A stretch of DNA of 64,000 nt from Methanobacterium sp. (GTDB taxonomy: Archaea; Methanobacteriota; Methanobacteria; Methanobacteriales; Methanobacteriaceae), in contig JACRPY010000002.1 in the NCBI GenBank assembly GCA_016222945.1, positions 663,501 to 727,500 on the forward strand, read 5' to 3'. Of this stretch, positions 8,947 to 17,354 are shown piece by piece (the first letter of the stretch is position 1; the number at the start of each line of letters is the position of its first letter). Below the pieces are notes generated by a model, which did not search any database, was not told the DNA's origin, and worked only from the letters and a program-made list of their open reading frames with translations. The translations under genes were made by a program, and so were the position numbers.

Positions 8947-8958
8947 TTTATATATAAT
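8947..8958 (+). promoter_or_regulatory. TATA box upstream of the TctA-like permease gene
   Basis: TTTATATATAAT is an almost ideal archaeal TATA box. Transcription would start near 8980, giving a ~55-base leader to the GTG start at 9035. Assigned by sequence only. Confidence 0.55.
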
Positions 8959-9034
8959 AGTATTAATGTAACATATAGATTATTACAGTTTGCATATATC
9001 GTATGTTTCATTAGATCTATACTCTAAAAAAGTG

Positions 9035-10291
9035 GTGATAAAAATATTTGATTTAATCATTGCCTGCCTAATAGGTGTCTTAATAGGTACAATAACTGGA
9101 TTAATACCAGGAATTCATGTTAACACAGTTGGAGCATTTGTTTTTGCATCATCAGCATTCCTATTAACAATTTATTCTCCTGAAATTCTCTGTGTATTTC
9201 TGATTTCTCTTGCAATTGCACATGCGCTCCTGGAATTCATACCATCAATTTTTTTAGGTGTTCCAGAAGAAGGAACAGTATTATCAATTTTACCGGGACA
9301 CCAGCTTTTACTTCAAGGAAGAGGAAAAGAAGCTGTAAGATTAGCAGCGATTGGAGGATTTGGGGCAATTATAGTAACAGCGCTACTTCTACCAATTTTT
9401 ATAATGATTTTACCAAAAATTTACGGCCCAATTAAACCTTATATATGGATTTTACTTGTAATTATTGTTATATTCATGTTTATAAGACTAAGTAATGATA
9501 AAAAATCGTTTTTATGGTCAGTTACGTTGTTTATGCTTTCGGGGATTATGGGTTATATTATGTTTAGTGTGCCCATTTCATCAAATGTTTCCCTTTTATG
9601 TATTTTTACAGGGCTATTTGGAGTTAGTACGTTACTTTACAGTCTTCAACAGAAGTCTTTTGTACCAACACAAAACAGATTCCACAACTTTAAAATTAAT
9701 GGAGGTATTTTAAGGGGAATTTTTGCAGGAGGAATTGCAGGAACTATTCTCGGTTTTTTACCAGGACTTGGACCGGCACAGGGAAGTTTAATTGCACAGG
9801 AAATAAGCGGCGGTGGAGACACTGAAAACAATAATGAAAGCTTTCTTGTGGCAGTTAGCGGTGTAAACACCTCTGATGCGTTATTTTCTCTTGTAATGAT
9901 ATTTTTAATTGGAAACCCGCGAAGTGGAATTGCTGTTTATATAAATAATATTGTAGAAAACTTTGATTTTGCCCATCTAATATTTTTTGTATTTACAGCA
10001 TTAACAGCAGTTTCAATAGCCCTATTTTTATGTTTAAAATTAGGAGATAAGGTAAGCGAGTCAATTGAGCGAATAAATTATGAAAAACTCACGAGATTTG
10101 TGATTGTTTTTATGAGCGTATTAGTCGTCGTGTTTTCGATCTTGTATAATGCAAATCTTTTATTCATGTCAATTGTTTATATGACGGCGATAACGCTGGG
10201 TTTGCTTCCGCATTATTTGGGGGTGAACAAATCGAATTTGATGGGTGTTTTGATTGTTCCGGCTATTGTGATTTATTATAACATGTTTTGA
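9035..10291 (+). CDS. TctA-family (COG1784-like) permease
   Basis: A very hydrophobic ~418-residue protein with about ten or more helices. It matches archaeal TctA-type tripartite tricarboxylate transporter permeases: an N-terminal GTITGLIPGIHVNT loop, a mid-protein GVPEEGTVLSILPGHQLLLQGRG loop, and the repeat-like GTILGFLPGLGPAQGSLIAQE loop near residue 245. The usual partners, the small TctB subunit and a periplasmic binding protein, are not nearby, so the archaeal version probably works alone. Start: the frame is open from TTG 8990, but GTG 9032/9035 sits at a sensible distance from the TATA box. Substrate unknown. Confidence 0.75.
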   Translation: MIKIFDLIIACLIGVLIGTITGLIPGIHVNTVGAFVFASSAFLLTIYSPEILCVFLISLAIAHALLEFIPSIFLGVPEEGTVLSILPGHQLLLQGRGKEAVRLAAIGGFGAIIVTALLLPIFIMILPKIYGPIKPYIWILLVIIVIFMFIRLSNDKKSFLWSVTLFMLSGIMGYIMFSVPISSNVSLLCIFTGLFGVSTLLYSLQQKSFVPTQNRFHNFKINGGILRGIFAGGIAGTILGFLPGLGPAQGSLIAQEISGGGDTENNNESFLVAVSGVNTSDALFSLVMIFLIGNPRSGIAVYINNIVENFDFAHLIFFVFTALTAVSIALFLCLKLGDKVSESIERINYEKLTRFVIVFMSVLVVVFSILYNANLLFMSIVYMTAITLGLLPHYLGVNKSNLMGVLIVPAIVIYYNMF

Positions 10292-10325
10292 AAAATAGTT
10301 TTTGATTTTCAGGAGTTTATTCCAT

Positions 10326-10661
10326 TTAATCATTACACACGGGCTTATAAATCTTTATAAATGCATTTATTAATTTTTCTCTTTCATCAGGAGTTGAATT
10401 AGGCATCAAATGGGCACTAATATAAATATTACTCCTAAAACCAGCCTCTTTAAACCAGCATTTGTATTTAGGATGGTCAAGACACGATTCTAATTTGGAA
10501 AACTCTTCTGACATGCATAAATACAAAATAAAGTATTCGTCCGGTTTATCTTTAGGTTCAGGCCGCATCAGCACTGCGTAAATGGCTGGAAAAGTTAGAG
10601 GATTCCATTCTTTAAGTAAGTGGGGGCCGTCAAATATTTTACTACCTAATTCTATGCTCAT
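10326..10661 (-). CDS. Uncharacterised 111-residue protein
   Basis: I do not recognise this protein. It is soluble, rich in Pro, Glu and aromatic residues, with four Cys (LYLCMSEEF, ESCLDHPKYKCWF, KPVCND) spread over the C-terminal two thirds. The stretch PLTFPAIYAVLMRPEPKDKP followed by EYFILYLCMSE suggests a small alpha/beta fold. It lies downstream of hxlB on the same strand (59-base gap) and may share its transcript. Codon use is like its neighbours, so it is likely a real gene. Confidence 0.6.
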   Translation of the reverse strand: MSIELGSKIFDGPHLLKEWNPLTFPAIYAVLMRPEPKDKPDEYFILYLCMSEEFSKLESCLDHPKYKCWFKEAGFRSNIYISAHLMPNSTPDEREKLINAFIKIYKPVCND

Positions 10662-10720
10662 AGAGGCCGTCCTATGTTTAATAAGGATTTCATTAATAGT
10701 TTAAATTTGTTATATGTGGA

Positions 10721-11305
10721 TTATTCAATAATAGCATGTCTCTTTTTTAGATCAGTTTCTTTTTTTCCAAGACGCACCATAAATTCTGTTATGAGTCCAT
10801 CTAGGAAAATAGATAATGTTGATTCAAATAAAGTTCCCATAGGAGTTAGATCATCATAATCTCCCTTTAAAACATTGGATGTATAATATTTCCAGGGAAT
10901 TTTTGTTTTAGTTTTTATATTTATGGTTAAATCTGAATTCTTTCTTAAATTGGATTCAGGATTTCCAGTTATTCCAATAACAGTTGCATTTACTTCTTTG
11001 GCGGTTTCAGCCGCTATGGTGACGGATCTATTTTCTCCGGAGCCAGATATTGCTATTAGGCAATCTCTATTCCCTATTGCTGGCGTTATAACATCACCTA
11101 CTACATAGACTGTAAATCCAAGATGCATCAGTCTCATTGCAAACATTTTTCCAACAAGTTCAGACCTCCCAGTACCTACAATAAAGACAGAATAAGAATC
11201 TATAATTGTATTAATCATTTTAGATACTTCTTCTTCATCTATTTTGTTAATAACTGCAAGAGCATGTTTTGTTACTTCTTCGGCTGTTTTCTTTACATAT
11301 TCCAT
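10721..11305 (-). CDS. hxlB: 6-phospho-3-hexuloisomerase
   Basis: A 194-residue SIS-domain protein. It interconverts D-arabino-hex-3-ulose 6-phosphate and fructose 6-phosphate; in archaea this reverse ribulose monophosphate route makes pentose phosphates. Landmarks are the sugar-phosphate loops FIVGTGRSELVGKMFAMRL and LIAISGSGENRSV, then VIGITGNPESNL, and a Pro-Met-Gly-Thr-Leu-Phe-Glu motif (TPMGTLFE) with the catalytic-type Glu. GGTGAAAAT before the ATG is the ribosome site. It starts 32 bases after the HD-TPR gene. The hexulose-phosphate synthase partner is not in the window. Confidence 0.92.
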   Translation of the reverse strand: MEYVKKTAEEVTKHALAVINKIDEEEVSKMINTIIDSYSVFIVGTGRSELVGKMFAMRLMHLGFTVYVVGDVITPAIGNRDCLIAISGSGENRSVTIAAETAKEVNATVIGITGNPESNLRKNSDLTINIKTKTKIPWKYYTSNVLKGDYDDLTPMGTLFESTLSIFLDGLITEFMVRLGKKETDLKKRHAIIE

Positions 11306-11337
11306 ATTTTCACCAGTAATGGATTATATTTATTTTT

Positions 11338-13227
11338 CTAAAATTCAATCATTTTTTTGTTTTGCAATGATAATAATATCTCTTTATATTCAAAAGCATC
11401 TAAAACATCTCCTTTAAGGGAGTAGATAGAATCTATATTACTTATGATCTCTTCTTTTTCTTTTTTATATTTTGTATCACCTAACTCCTCTAAAAGTTCA
11501 AATGCTTTTTGACTTGTAGTCACAGCCTTTTCAGGTTTATTCATTTTCTTATAAATTACTCCTAAATTAGCTAAATCAATAGCTTCCCCATACCTGTCCC
11601 CAATTTTTTTATCTATTCCAAGTGCTCTTTCATGATAATTTAAAGCTTCTTCATAATTATTCATTTTCTTGTAAATTATTCCCATGTTGCCCAAATCATC
11701 TGCTTCTCCTTTTTTATATCCTATTTCTTGGTTAATTTCGATGGATTTTTCAAATGATTCGAGAGCTTTATTTAACTCCCCTTTATCAAGATATATTAAG
11801 CCTAAATTGCTTAGATTAATAGCTTCTTTATCAAGATATATTAAGCCTAAATTGCTTAGATTAATAGCTTCTCCTTTTTTATATCCTATTTCTTGGTTAA
11901 TTTCGATGGATTTTTCAAATGATTCGAGAGCTTTATTTAACTCCCCTTTATCAAAATAAACCATCCCTAAATTGTTTAAAACAGTTGACATGCCTTTTGG
12001 AACTTCTTTTTCATAAATTCTCTTAAAATTTTCGTTTTCGAAGATTTGTAATGCATCTTTATAATGATTTTTAGCAGACTCCTGGTTTCCAATCATGTAA
12101 TAACAATTTCCCGCAATGATTGAAAGAACTATTCTTTCCATGGGGGTAATTAATAGATTTAAACTTTTGCGTGTTTCTTCAATTGCTTTGTTATATTTGT
12201 TTAACTTCAAGTATTTTAGTATATTAATTATATTCTTTGAAAATTTGGGGTCATCAGAGTAAACAGCACCATCCACATACCAGTCAATGCTAGTTTTAAA
12301 ATCAGACTTTTCAATGCTTCTTGTGGTGTTTAAGTAATTTTCTTTTATATAATTATGAAGTTCTTCATCGATACATTCTTTTTTTTTGGAGTATTCTATG
12401 CGGATATTACTTTCGTCTAGCAATAGCTTCACGTCATGATCCCAAATAATAGAAATACTTTCAAATAATTGTTTTTTAATTGAAGCAATTGTTTGTTCTA
12501 CAAATACTTTCTCGAATAAATCTTTATATCTTTCTTTGCATTCTTCTGGGAATTTAAAAAATAGCTTAATTTTTCCATTTTCAATAAGAACACTTTGAGT
12601 ATAGTAATTAATAAACCAGTGAAATTTGCTTTCAACGGGAATATCCCAATGTTTAATCTTTTGAACATTTGACCTTCTGTAGTCCCGATCAAGTTCATCA
12701 GCAAGTTTAAAAAGAGCAGATAAAAATTTTAACCTGATACAGTCGTCATCTATGGGGGAATCTTTTATTTGGGTAATATCAGTATTGCCTGAATGAAATT
12801 TTACAACAGTTGCTATGGAATCAATATATTGTTCACAAATCTCTGATACTAAATAATTACCATCATAAATTAGTTTAACACTTGATTCATTATGTAATTT
12901 TCTAATTGATTCCATTTCTTCATAAGTATATATGGGTTTACTATTATTTCGAATAACTTCATCTGTTTGCATGCCTATATCATGTAAATACGCTGCTGAT
13001 AAAAGGATAAAACTTTCATGTTCATTTATATTTATTGAATTATTTTTATCTCCTAACATTTTGTTTAATTTCGTTATTATCCTTTTTGAATGCTTTATAT
13101 CATGATTAGTATAGTGACTATGTTGTGGAGTCTCCCACATTTCTTCTGATGATATTTTAATATTTTCTAAGCACTTTTGAAGATCTTTGGATAATTTACT
13201 TTCTAATAAATTATTTTCTGAATCCAT
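11338..13227 (-). CDS. HD-domain (HD-CE-like) protein with C-terminal TPR array
   Basis: A 629-residue protein. Residues ~20-260 form a metal-dependent HD phosphohydrolase-like domain with a full candidate ligand set: His42/His46 (NHDIKHSKR), His82-Asp83 (AAYLHDIGM), His112 (RKLHNES), His145 (KFHSGNTD) and Asp177 (FKLADELDRD). This order resembles the HD-CE group seen with signalling or chaperone-like modules. Residues ~380-600 are TPRs of the 40-residue kinesin-light-chain type (GELNKALESFEKSIEINQE and relatives), a protein-binding scaffold. The array holds a near-perfect internal duplication. Enzymatic substrate unknown; a sensing or signalling role is inferred. Confidence 0.72.
   Translation of the reverse strand: MDSENNLLESKLSKDLQKCLENIKISSEEMWETPQHSHYTNHDIKHSKRIITKLNKMLGDKNNSININEHESFILLSAAYLHDIGMQTDEVIRNNSKPIYTYEEMESIRKLHNESSVKLIYDGNYLVSEICEQYIDSIATVVKFHSGNTDITQIKDSPIDDDCIRLKFLSALFKLADELDRDYRRSNVQKIKHWDIPVESKFHWFINYYTQSVLIENGKIKLFFKFPEECKERYKDLFEKVFVEQTIASIKKQLFESISIIWDHDVKLLLDESNIRIEYSKKKECIDEELHNYIKENYLNTTRSIEKSDFKTSIDWYVDGAVYSDDPKFSKNIINILKYLKLNKYNKAIEETRKSLNLLITPMERIVLSIIAGNCYYMIGNQESAKNHYKDALQIFENENFKRIYEKEVPKGMSTVLNNLGMVYFDKGELNKALESFEKSIEINQEIGYKKGEAINLSNLGLIYLDKEAINLSNLGLIYLDKGELNKALESFEKSIEINQEIGYKKGEADDLGNMGIIYKKMNNYEEALNYHERALGIDKKIGDRYGEAIDLANLGVIYKKMNKPEKAVTTSQKAFELLEELGDTKYKKEKEEIISNIDSIYSLKGDVLDAFEYKEILLSLQNKKMIEF
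11702..11954 (-). repeat. Intragenic duplication in the TPR region (88-bp direct repeat plus 45-bp tandem copy)
   Basis: An 88-base segment occurs identically at 11702-11789 and 11867-11954, offset 165 bases (55 codons). Between them a 45-base unit is repeated in tandem (11781-11827 and 11826-11872, 47 identical bases). All offsets are multiples of three, so the frame stays open. The absence of synonymous changes points to very recent duplication or gene conversion. Confidence 0.92.
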
Positions 13228-13337
13228 GTCTTTCCCTCAAACTAATACTTATGCATAAAGATTCTAGAAAAATACGACTTTTATATTCCAAAGTTTATCA
13301 CTGTTTATATTTATATATTTTCAAGTACGCATTAAAT

Positions 13338-14318
13338 CTAAATTACAACAACTTCTTTACCTAATTTACCGGCAGCTTCCACAAATTCTGTTGTATCAAC
13401 ACCAGGAAACGCGTCAACAATACAAATATCAAATTTTTCATCTAAAACCTTTTCTAATTCCCTTATATCCAGACTGTAAATTTTAAAATTTTCGCCTTCT
13501 GCAATTATTTCTTTTTTGGAGTCCCAAGAATCCACTGGAAACCCGTTAGCCTCCAAATTAATTGCAGTCATAGTTACTGCAGGAAACCAGAGGTCATTAA
13601 AAACAACAAATCGCGCTCCTGCTTTAAGACAGGCAATACCTAATGTTCCAGGCCCACAGGTGCAGTCAAGAACAGAAGGAGCATCATATTTGTCTAAAAC
13701 TTTTCTTAAAATCTCGATTTTAGGTGATTTTACTTTTGGAAACTCAATATGGGTTTTCCCCTGATGTTTATGAATACATAATGCTCCGTAGGGTGTTTGG
13801 ACAATATCACACCGAATATCGCATCCAGAGAGAAGTTCGTATACATTTGGATTAAAATTAACATCTTTTATGCCTACAGTTTCCCTTAAATCACCCTTTA
13901 AAACCCCTTTTACTTGGGAAACTTCATTTACTATTCTTTTTGCGCAATTTTTGTTTAAATCATTGGATAATATTACCAAAGAATTTTCAGGTAAATATGG
14001 GGCAGAATTAAGGGGATAAGCAGGAGTTATTAGGGGAGTGCAGGCATTTCTTAAACTTGATTTTTCATCCTTAACTCCTTCATCAATCATTATCTTTAAA
14101 ACATGTGCAATTACGGCATCAAGGTGTCTTTTACCACATCTACAACTTTTAAAATCATTATCTATCTCGTTGAGATATACTTGCCGAGCTAAAGGAGAAA
14201 ATTTCTTTAACTGAACTGTATCACAACGGGCACACGAACTATATAACAAATCGATATTTTTTAAGATTTCAGGTGCAGGGTTTATGCAGGTTTTCCCACA
14301 CCTACATTTTATGTCCAT
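13338..14318 (-). CDS. Archaeal SAM-dependent methyltransferase-like protein with N-terminal zinc-binding Cys motifs
   Basis: A 326-residue protein. The N-terminus has Cys pairs suited to zinc (KCRCGKTC, SSCARCD, KSCRCGKRH). The C-terminal ~120 residues show a Rossmann-type methyltransferase core: VLDCTCGPGTLGIACLKAG for the SAM-binding loop, FVVFNDLWFPAVTM for the acidic-strand region, then FDICIVDAFPG. The substrate is not evident; the family looks archaea-specific and unnamed. The ATG at 14318 has no strong ribosome site. It is divergent from the secretion ATPase gene with only 49 bases between. Confidence 0.65.
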   Translation of the reverse strand: MDIKCRCGKTCINPAPEILKNIDLLYSSCARCDTVQLKKFSPLARQVYLNEIDNDFKSCRCGKRHLDAVIAHVLKIMIDEGVKDEKSSLRNACTPLITPAYPLNSAPYLPENSLVILSNDLNKNCAKRIVNEVSQVKGVLKGDLRETVGIKDVNFNPNVYELLSGCDIRCDIVQTPYGALCIHKHQGKTHIEFPKVKSPKIEILRKVLDKYDAPSVLDCTCGPGTLGIACLKAGARFVVFNDLWFPAVTMTAINLEANGFPVDSWDSKKEIIAEGENFKIYSLDIRELEKVLDEKFDICIVDAFPGVDTTEFVEAAGKLGKEVVVI

Positions 14319-14367
14319 ATGCTTAAATATTTGATATTCAATATAAATATATAAGTTAAAAGTTATC

Positions 14368-16188
14368 GTGAGTCAAATGAGAAATAAACGTAAAGAAATA
14401 CTCAGGGATCTTTTAGGCGAATTTGGTTCTGGTGATGAAGAAGATAAAGAAAAAGAGAAAAAAGTTGAAGAACCAACTAAAGAACCGTCTTATCCTCCAG
14501 AAGTAATCCCAGAAGATGTAGAAGAACCATTCGAACCTGAACACGAACCTGAAAAGTTTGAAAGTGAAGAAGAACCGGAAGAGGATTTATTCGGGGAATT
14601 AGATTTTAAAACAGATGAATCTGAAACAAAAAAAGAGAAACCACTACTTTTTAATGAAGATGAAGAAGAAGATGATTTATTCCAATTAGATAAAATAATG
14701 GATGAATCTGTACCAGAACCTCCCATAAAACCTAGAAGGGAAAAGACAAAAAGGACTCCTCGAAGATCGAAAAAGTTGGGAGAGAGAATAAAGGCGGAAA
14801 TAATAGAAGAAGGCATAATTCCACTTTACAATGTAAATGTTCCTAAATTTACAGAAAGAGAAAGACAGTTACTGAATGAAGTACGTGAAAAACTTGTGGA
14901 AGTAGCTGTAGCTCAAGGTGAAAACTTCCAAGTGGATGGAAGCTCATTTGTTAAGGAAGTAAAAGAATTCTTGAGAATGAAAGGTGTCAGAGATACAGAT
15001 AAACTCGCATCACAGATATCTCAGGAAATGTTGGGTTACGGTAAACTGGATCCAATGATCAAGGACGATGACCTTGAAGAAGTAATGGTAATTGGAACTA
15101 AAAAGCCAGTATTTGTTTATCACCGGAAAATAGGGATGATGCAAACAAATGTTAATTTTGATGAAGATACAGATATTAAAGCGATTATAGATGTTATAGC
15201 AAGACAAGTAAACCGTAGGATAGACCAACAATCACCTATTCTGGATGCAAGGTTAGAGGATGGTTCAAGGGTAAACGCTACAATACCTCCTGTCTCTGCA
15301 GACGGTTCATCATTGACTATACGTAAATTCCGTAAAGACCCATTAACTGTTGTTGATCTAATTGACTTTAAAACCATATCATCACACTTAGCAGGATTTT
15401 TATGGGTATGTGTCGATGGACTTGGAGTAAAACCATGTAATGGTATTATTGCGGGAGGTACTGGTTCTGGTAAAACCACAACTTTGAATACAGTTGCTGC
15501 ATTTACACCACCTCGTGAGAGAATAATTACAATTGAGGATACTTTAGAACTGCAGCTTCCTCACGATCATGTTTTGCGTATGGAAACCCGCCCTCCAAAC
15601 ATTGAAGGGAAAGGGGAGTTAGATATGGATACTTTAGTTAAAAACTCCTTGAGGCAGAGACCTGACAGAGTAATTGTGGGTGAGGTAAGAGGTGCAGAAG
15701 CAATAACGCTCTTTACGGCTTTAAATACTGGTCACTCTGGATTTGGTACCCTTCACTCTAACACTGCGAGAGAAACAATTACAAGACTTATAAATCCTCC
15801 GATGAATGTTCCAAATATTATGATACCGGCTCTTGATTTTATAATTATGCAAAACAGGATGTACAGGCCTGAAGGCGGTTCTATAAGAAGAGTGACAGAA
15901 GTTGCTGAAGTAGTGGGAATGGAAGAAGGTAATGTACAGCTAAACAGAGTATTTGAATGGAATAATGTTGTGGATAAAGTTGAATATGTTGGAATAGCCA
16001 GTCAGACACTCAGGGAAATTGCAGAACTTCGAGGAATTAGTATCACAGAAATTGAAGAAGAGATTGAAAAAAGAAGATTAGTATTAGAGTATATGGCAGA
16101 TAACAATCTTAGATCCATTGATGATGTAGGAGAATGGGTACATAATTATTATAAGGATCCAGATGAAGTATTAGAGAAAATATTATAA
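14368..16188 (+). CDS. Type II/IV secretion (Tad/archaellum-type) ATPase with acidic N-terminal extension
   Basis: A 606-residue ATPase of the VirB11/PilB/TadA superfamily. Residues ~15-115 are strongly acidic and look disordered, followed by a basic patch (KPRREKTKRTPRRSKK). The core then has an N-terminal secretion domain, Walker A (IIAGGTGSGKTTTLN), an Asp box (IITIEDTLELQLP), Walker B (PDRVIVGEVRGAEA) and the His box (TGHSGFGTLHSNTARE). It would power assembly of a surface filament or export of pilin-like substrates at the inner face of the membrane. The start is GTG 14368 (ATG 14377 possible). It pairs with the TadC-like gene 13 bases downstream; no pilin gene is nearby. Confidence 0.9.
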   Translation: MSQMRNKRKEILRDLLGEFGSGDEEDKEKEKKVEEPTKEPSYPPEVIPEDVEEPFEPEHEPEKFESEEEPEEDLFGELDFKTDESETKKEKPLLFNEDEEEDDLFQLDKIMDESVPEPPIKPRREKTKRTPRRSKKLGERIKAEIIEEGIIPLYNVNVPKFTERERQLLNEVREKLVEVAVAQGENFQVDGSSFVKEVKEFLRMKGVRDTDKLASQISQEMLGYGKLDPMIKDDDLEEVMVIGTKKPVFVYHRKIGMMQTNVNFDEDTDIKAIIDVIARQVNRRIDQQSPILDARLEDGSRVNATIPPVSADGSSLTIRKFRKDPLTVVDLIDFKTISSHLAGFLWVCVDGLGVKPCNGIIAGGTGSGKTTTLNTVAAFTPPRERIITIEDTLELQLPHDHVLRMETRPPNIEGKGELDMDTLVKNSLRQRPDRVIVGEVRGAEAITLFTALNTGHSGFGTLHSNTARETITRLINPPMNVPNIMIPALDFIIMQNRMYRPEGGSIRRVTEVAEVVGMEEGNVQLNRVFEWNNVVDKVEYVGIASQTLREIAELRGISITEIEEEIEKRRLVLEYMADNNLRSIDDVGEWVHNYYKDPDEVLEKIL

Positions 16189-16201
16189 TATAGGTGATCA
16201 G

Positions 16202-17269
16202 ATGGCTTTCGAGGGTCTTAAAAATATCTTCAATAAAATAGGCGGAATTACAGTTAATTCAGGTAAAAAAGTGGGAGAAGGTGTCCAGAAGCCTGTGGGT
16301 AAACTAAGCAAGATCAGACCACCATCTCGGCCTGGATTTTCAAAGTCTTCAGTTAAATCTTCAGTTAAACCTTCAAAAACATCTCCTCGTGTTATAGAAA
16401 GAATGAAAATGGATAAAGATGAGATTCAGATGTTTAAAGAGCTCATCGACAAAAAATATGAAAGGCAAGATAAAAAGTCTGATGTAGATAAAGAAAAAAG
16501 GGATGTTTATAAAAAAGCAGCTCTTGAAGAGCTTCTTAAAGAAGAAGAAAAAGAGGGAATGGATCCTAAATTAATAATGGGAATGGGTGCCGTTTCATTT
16601 GTAGTAATTCTTATTTTAATGACAGCCCTTGGATTTGGAATTGAAATTGGGCTTGTATTCGGATTATTGGTATTTTTAATGGCAGGGGTCATATTATTTT
16701 TACCTAGACTTCAAAAAGGAAAAAAATCATCTGAAGCTTCAAGAGAACTACCATTTGCCTTAAGACAGATGGCAACAGAGCTCCGTGCAGGTCTTGGTCT
16801 TCATGAAAGTATGAGATCTATAGCTTTATCAGGATATGGTGCTCTTTCAGAGGAATTTGCAAGAACACTTGAAGAGATCAAATATGGTGAAACAACAGAA
16901 AACGCATTAATAGATATGGGTGAGCGAATAAACTCTGAGGGAATGACAAGAGCTGTTTATCAGATAACAAGGACTTTAGCCAGTGGTGGAGACCTTTCAA
17001 GAACATTAAATGTTATAGCAGAAGATATTGCTTATGAGCTTAGAATGAAACTGAAGGATTACGCTCAAAAACTAAATTCATTCACCATGATATACATGTT
17101 TGTAGCTGTTTTGGGTCCCGTAATTCTCATGATCATGTTAATTGCAGCTTCAACTGTTATGGGACCTATGTTCCCACCAATAGTGCTTTTAATATTGTAT
17201 TTGTTCCTTTTCCCATTGATTGTTGGGTTTTTGGCATTTATGATTAAAAGACTTGAACCTCAAATATAA
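16202..17269 (+). CDS. Type II secretion system F-family (TadC/FlaJ-like) membrane protein
   Basis: A 355-residue membrane platform protein for the ATPase encoded just upstream. The first ~75 residues are basic and low-complexity, with Ser-Lys-Pro repeats. Two hydrophobic helices follow near residues 120-165, then the T2SSF domain (ELPFALRQMATELRAGLGLHESMRSI; GGDLSRTLNVIAED), and two more C-terminal helices. GGTGATCAG before ATG 16202 is the ribosome site. The two proteins suffice for the motor and platform of an archaeal type IV pilus-like machine; the prepilins must be encoded elsewhere. Confidence 0.88.
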   Translation: MAFEGLKNIFNKIGGITVNSGKKVGEGVQKPVGKLSKIRPPSRPGFSKSSVKSSVKPSKTSPRVIERMKMDKDEIQMFKELIDKKYERQDKKSDVDKEKRDVYKKAALEELLKEEEKEGMDPKLIMGMGAVSFVVILILMTALGFGIEIGLVFGLLVFLMAGVILFLPRLQKGKKSSEASRELPFALRQMATELRAGLGLHESMRSIALSGYGALSEEFARTLEEIKYGETTENALIDMGERINSEGMTRAVYQITRTLASGGDLSRTLNVIAEDIAYELRMKLKDYAQKLNSFTMIYMFVAVLGPVILMIMLIAASTVMGPMFPPIVLLILYLFLFPLIVGFLAFMIKRLEPQI

Positions 17270-17288
17270 TATAAAATTGAGATAATAT

Positions 17289-17325
17289 ATGATAAAATGG
17301 AATTTTTTATCATTTTCTCTTTTTA
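17289..17325 (+). terminator. Hairpin plus T-run ending the secretion operon
   Basis: ATGATAAAA (17289-17297) pairs with TTTTATCAT (17305-17313), a 9-bp stem with a 7-base loop, followed by a pyrimidine-rich run to 17325. It lies between convergent genes (TadC-like and CbiQ). Confidence 0.6.
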
Positions 17326-17354
17326 ATAAAAAAAGTTTTAATTCATTTATTTTT

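Noticed and set aside
11702..11954. CRISPR-like direct repeats
   Set aside because: The repeats are long, in frame and inside a TPR coding region; there are no regular spacers.
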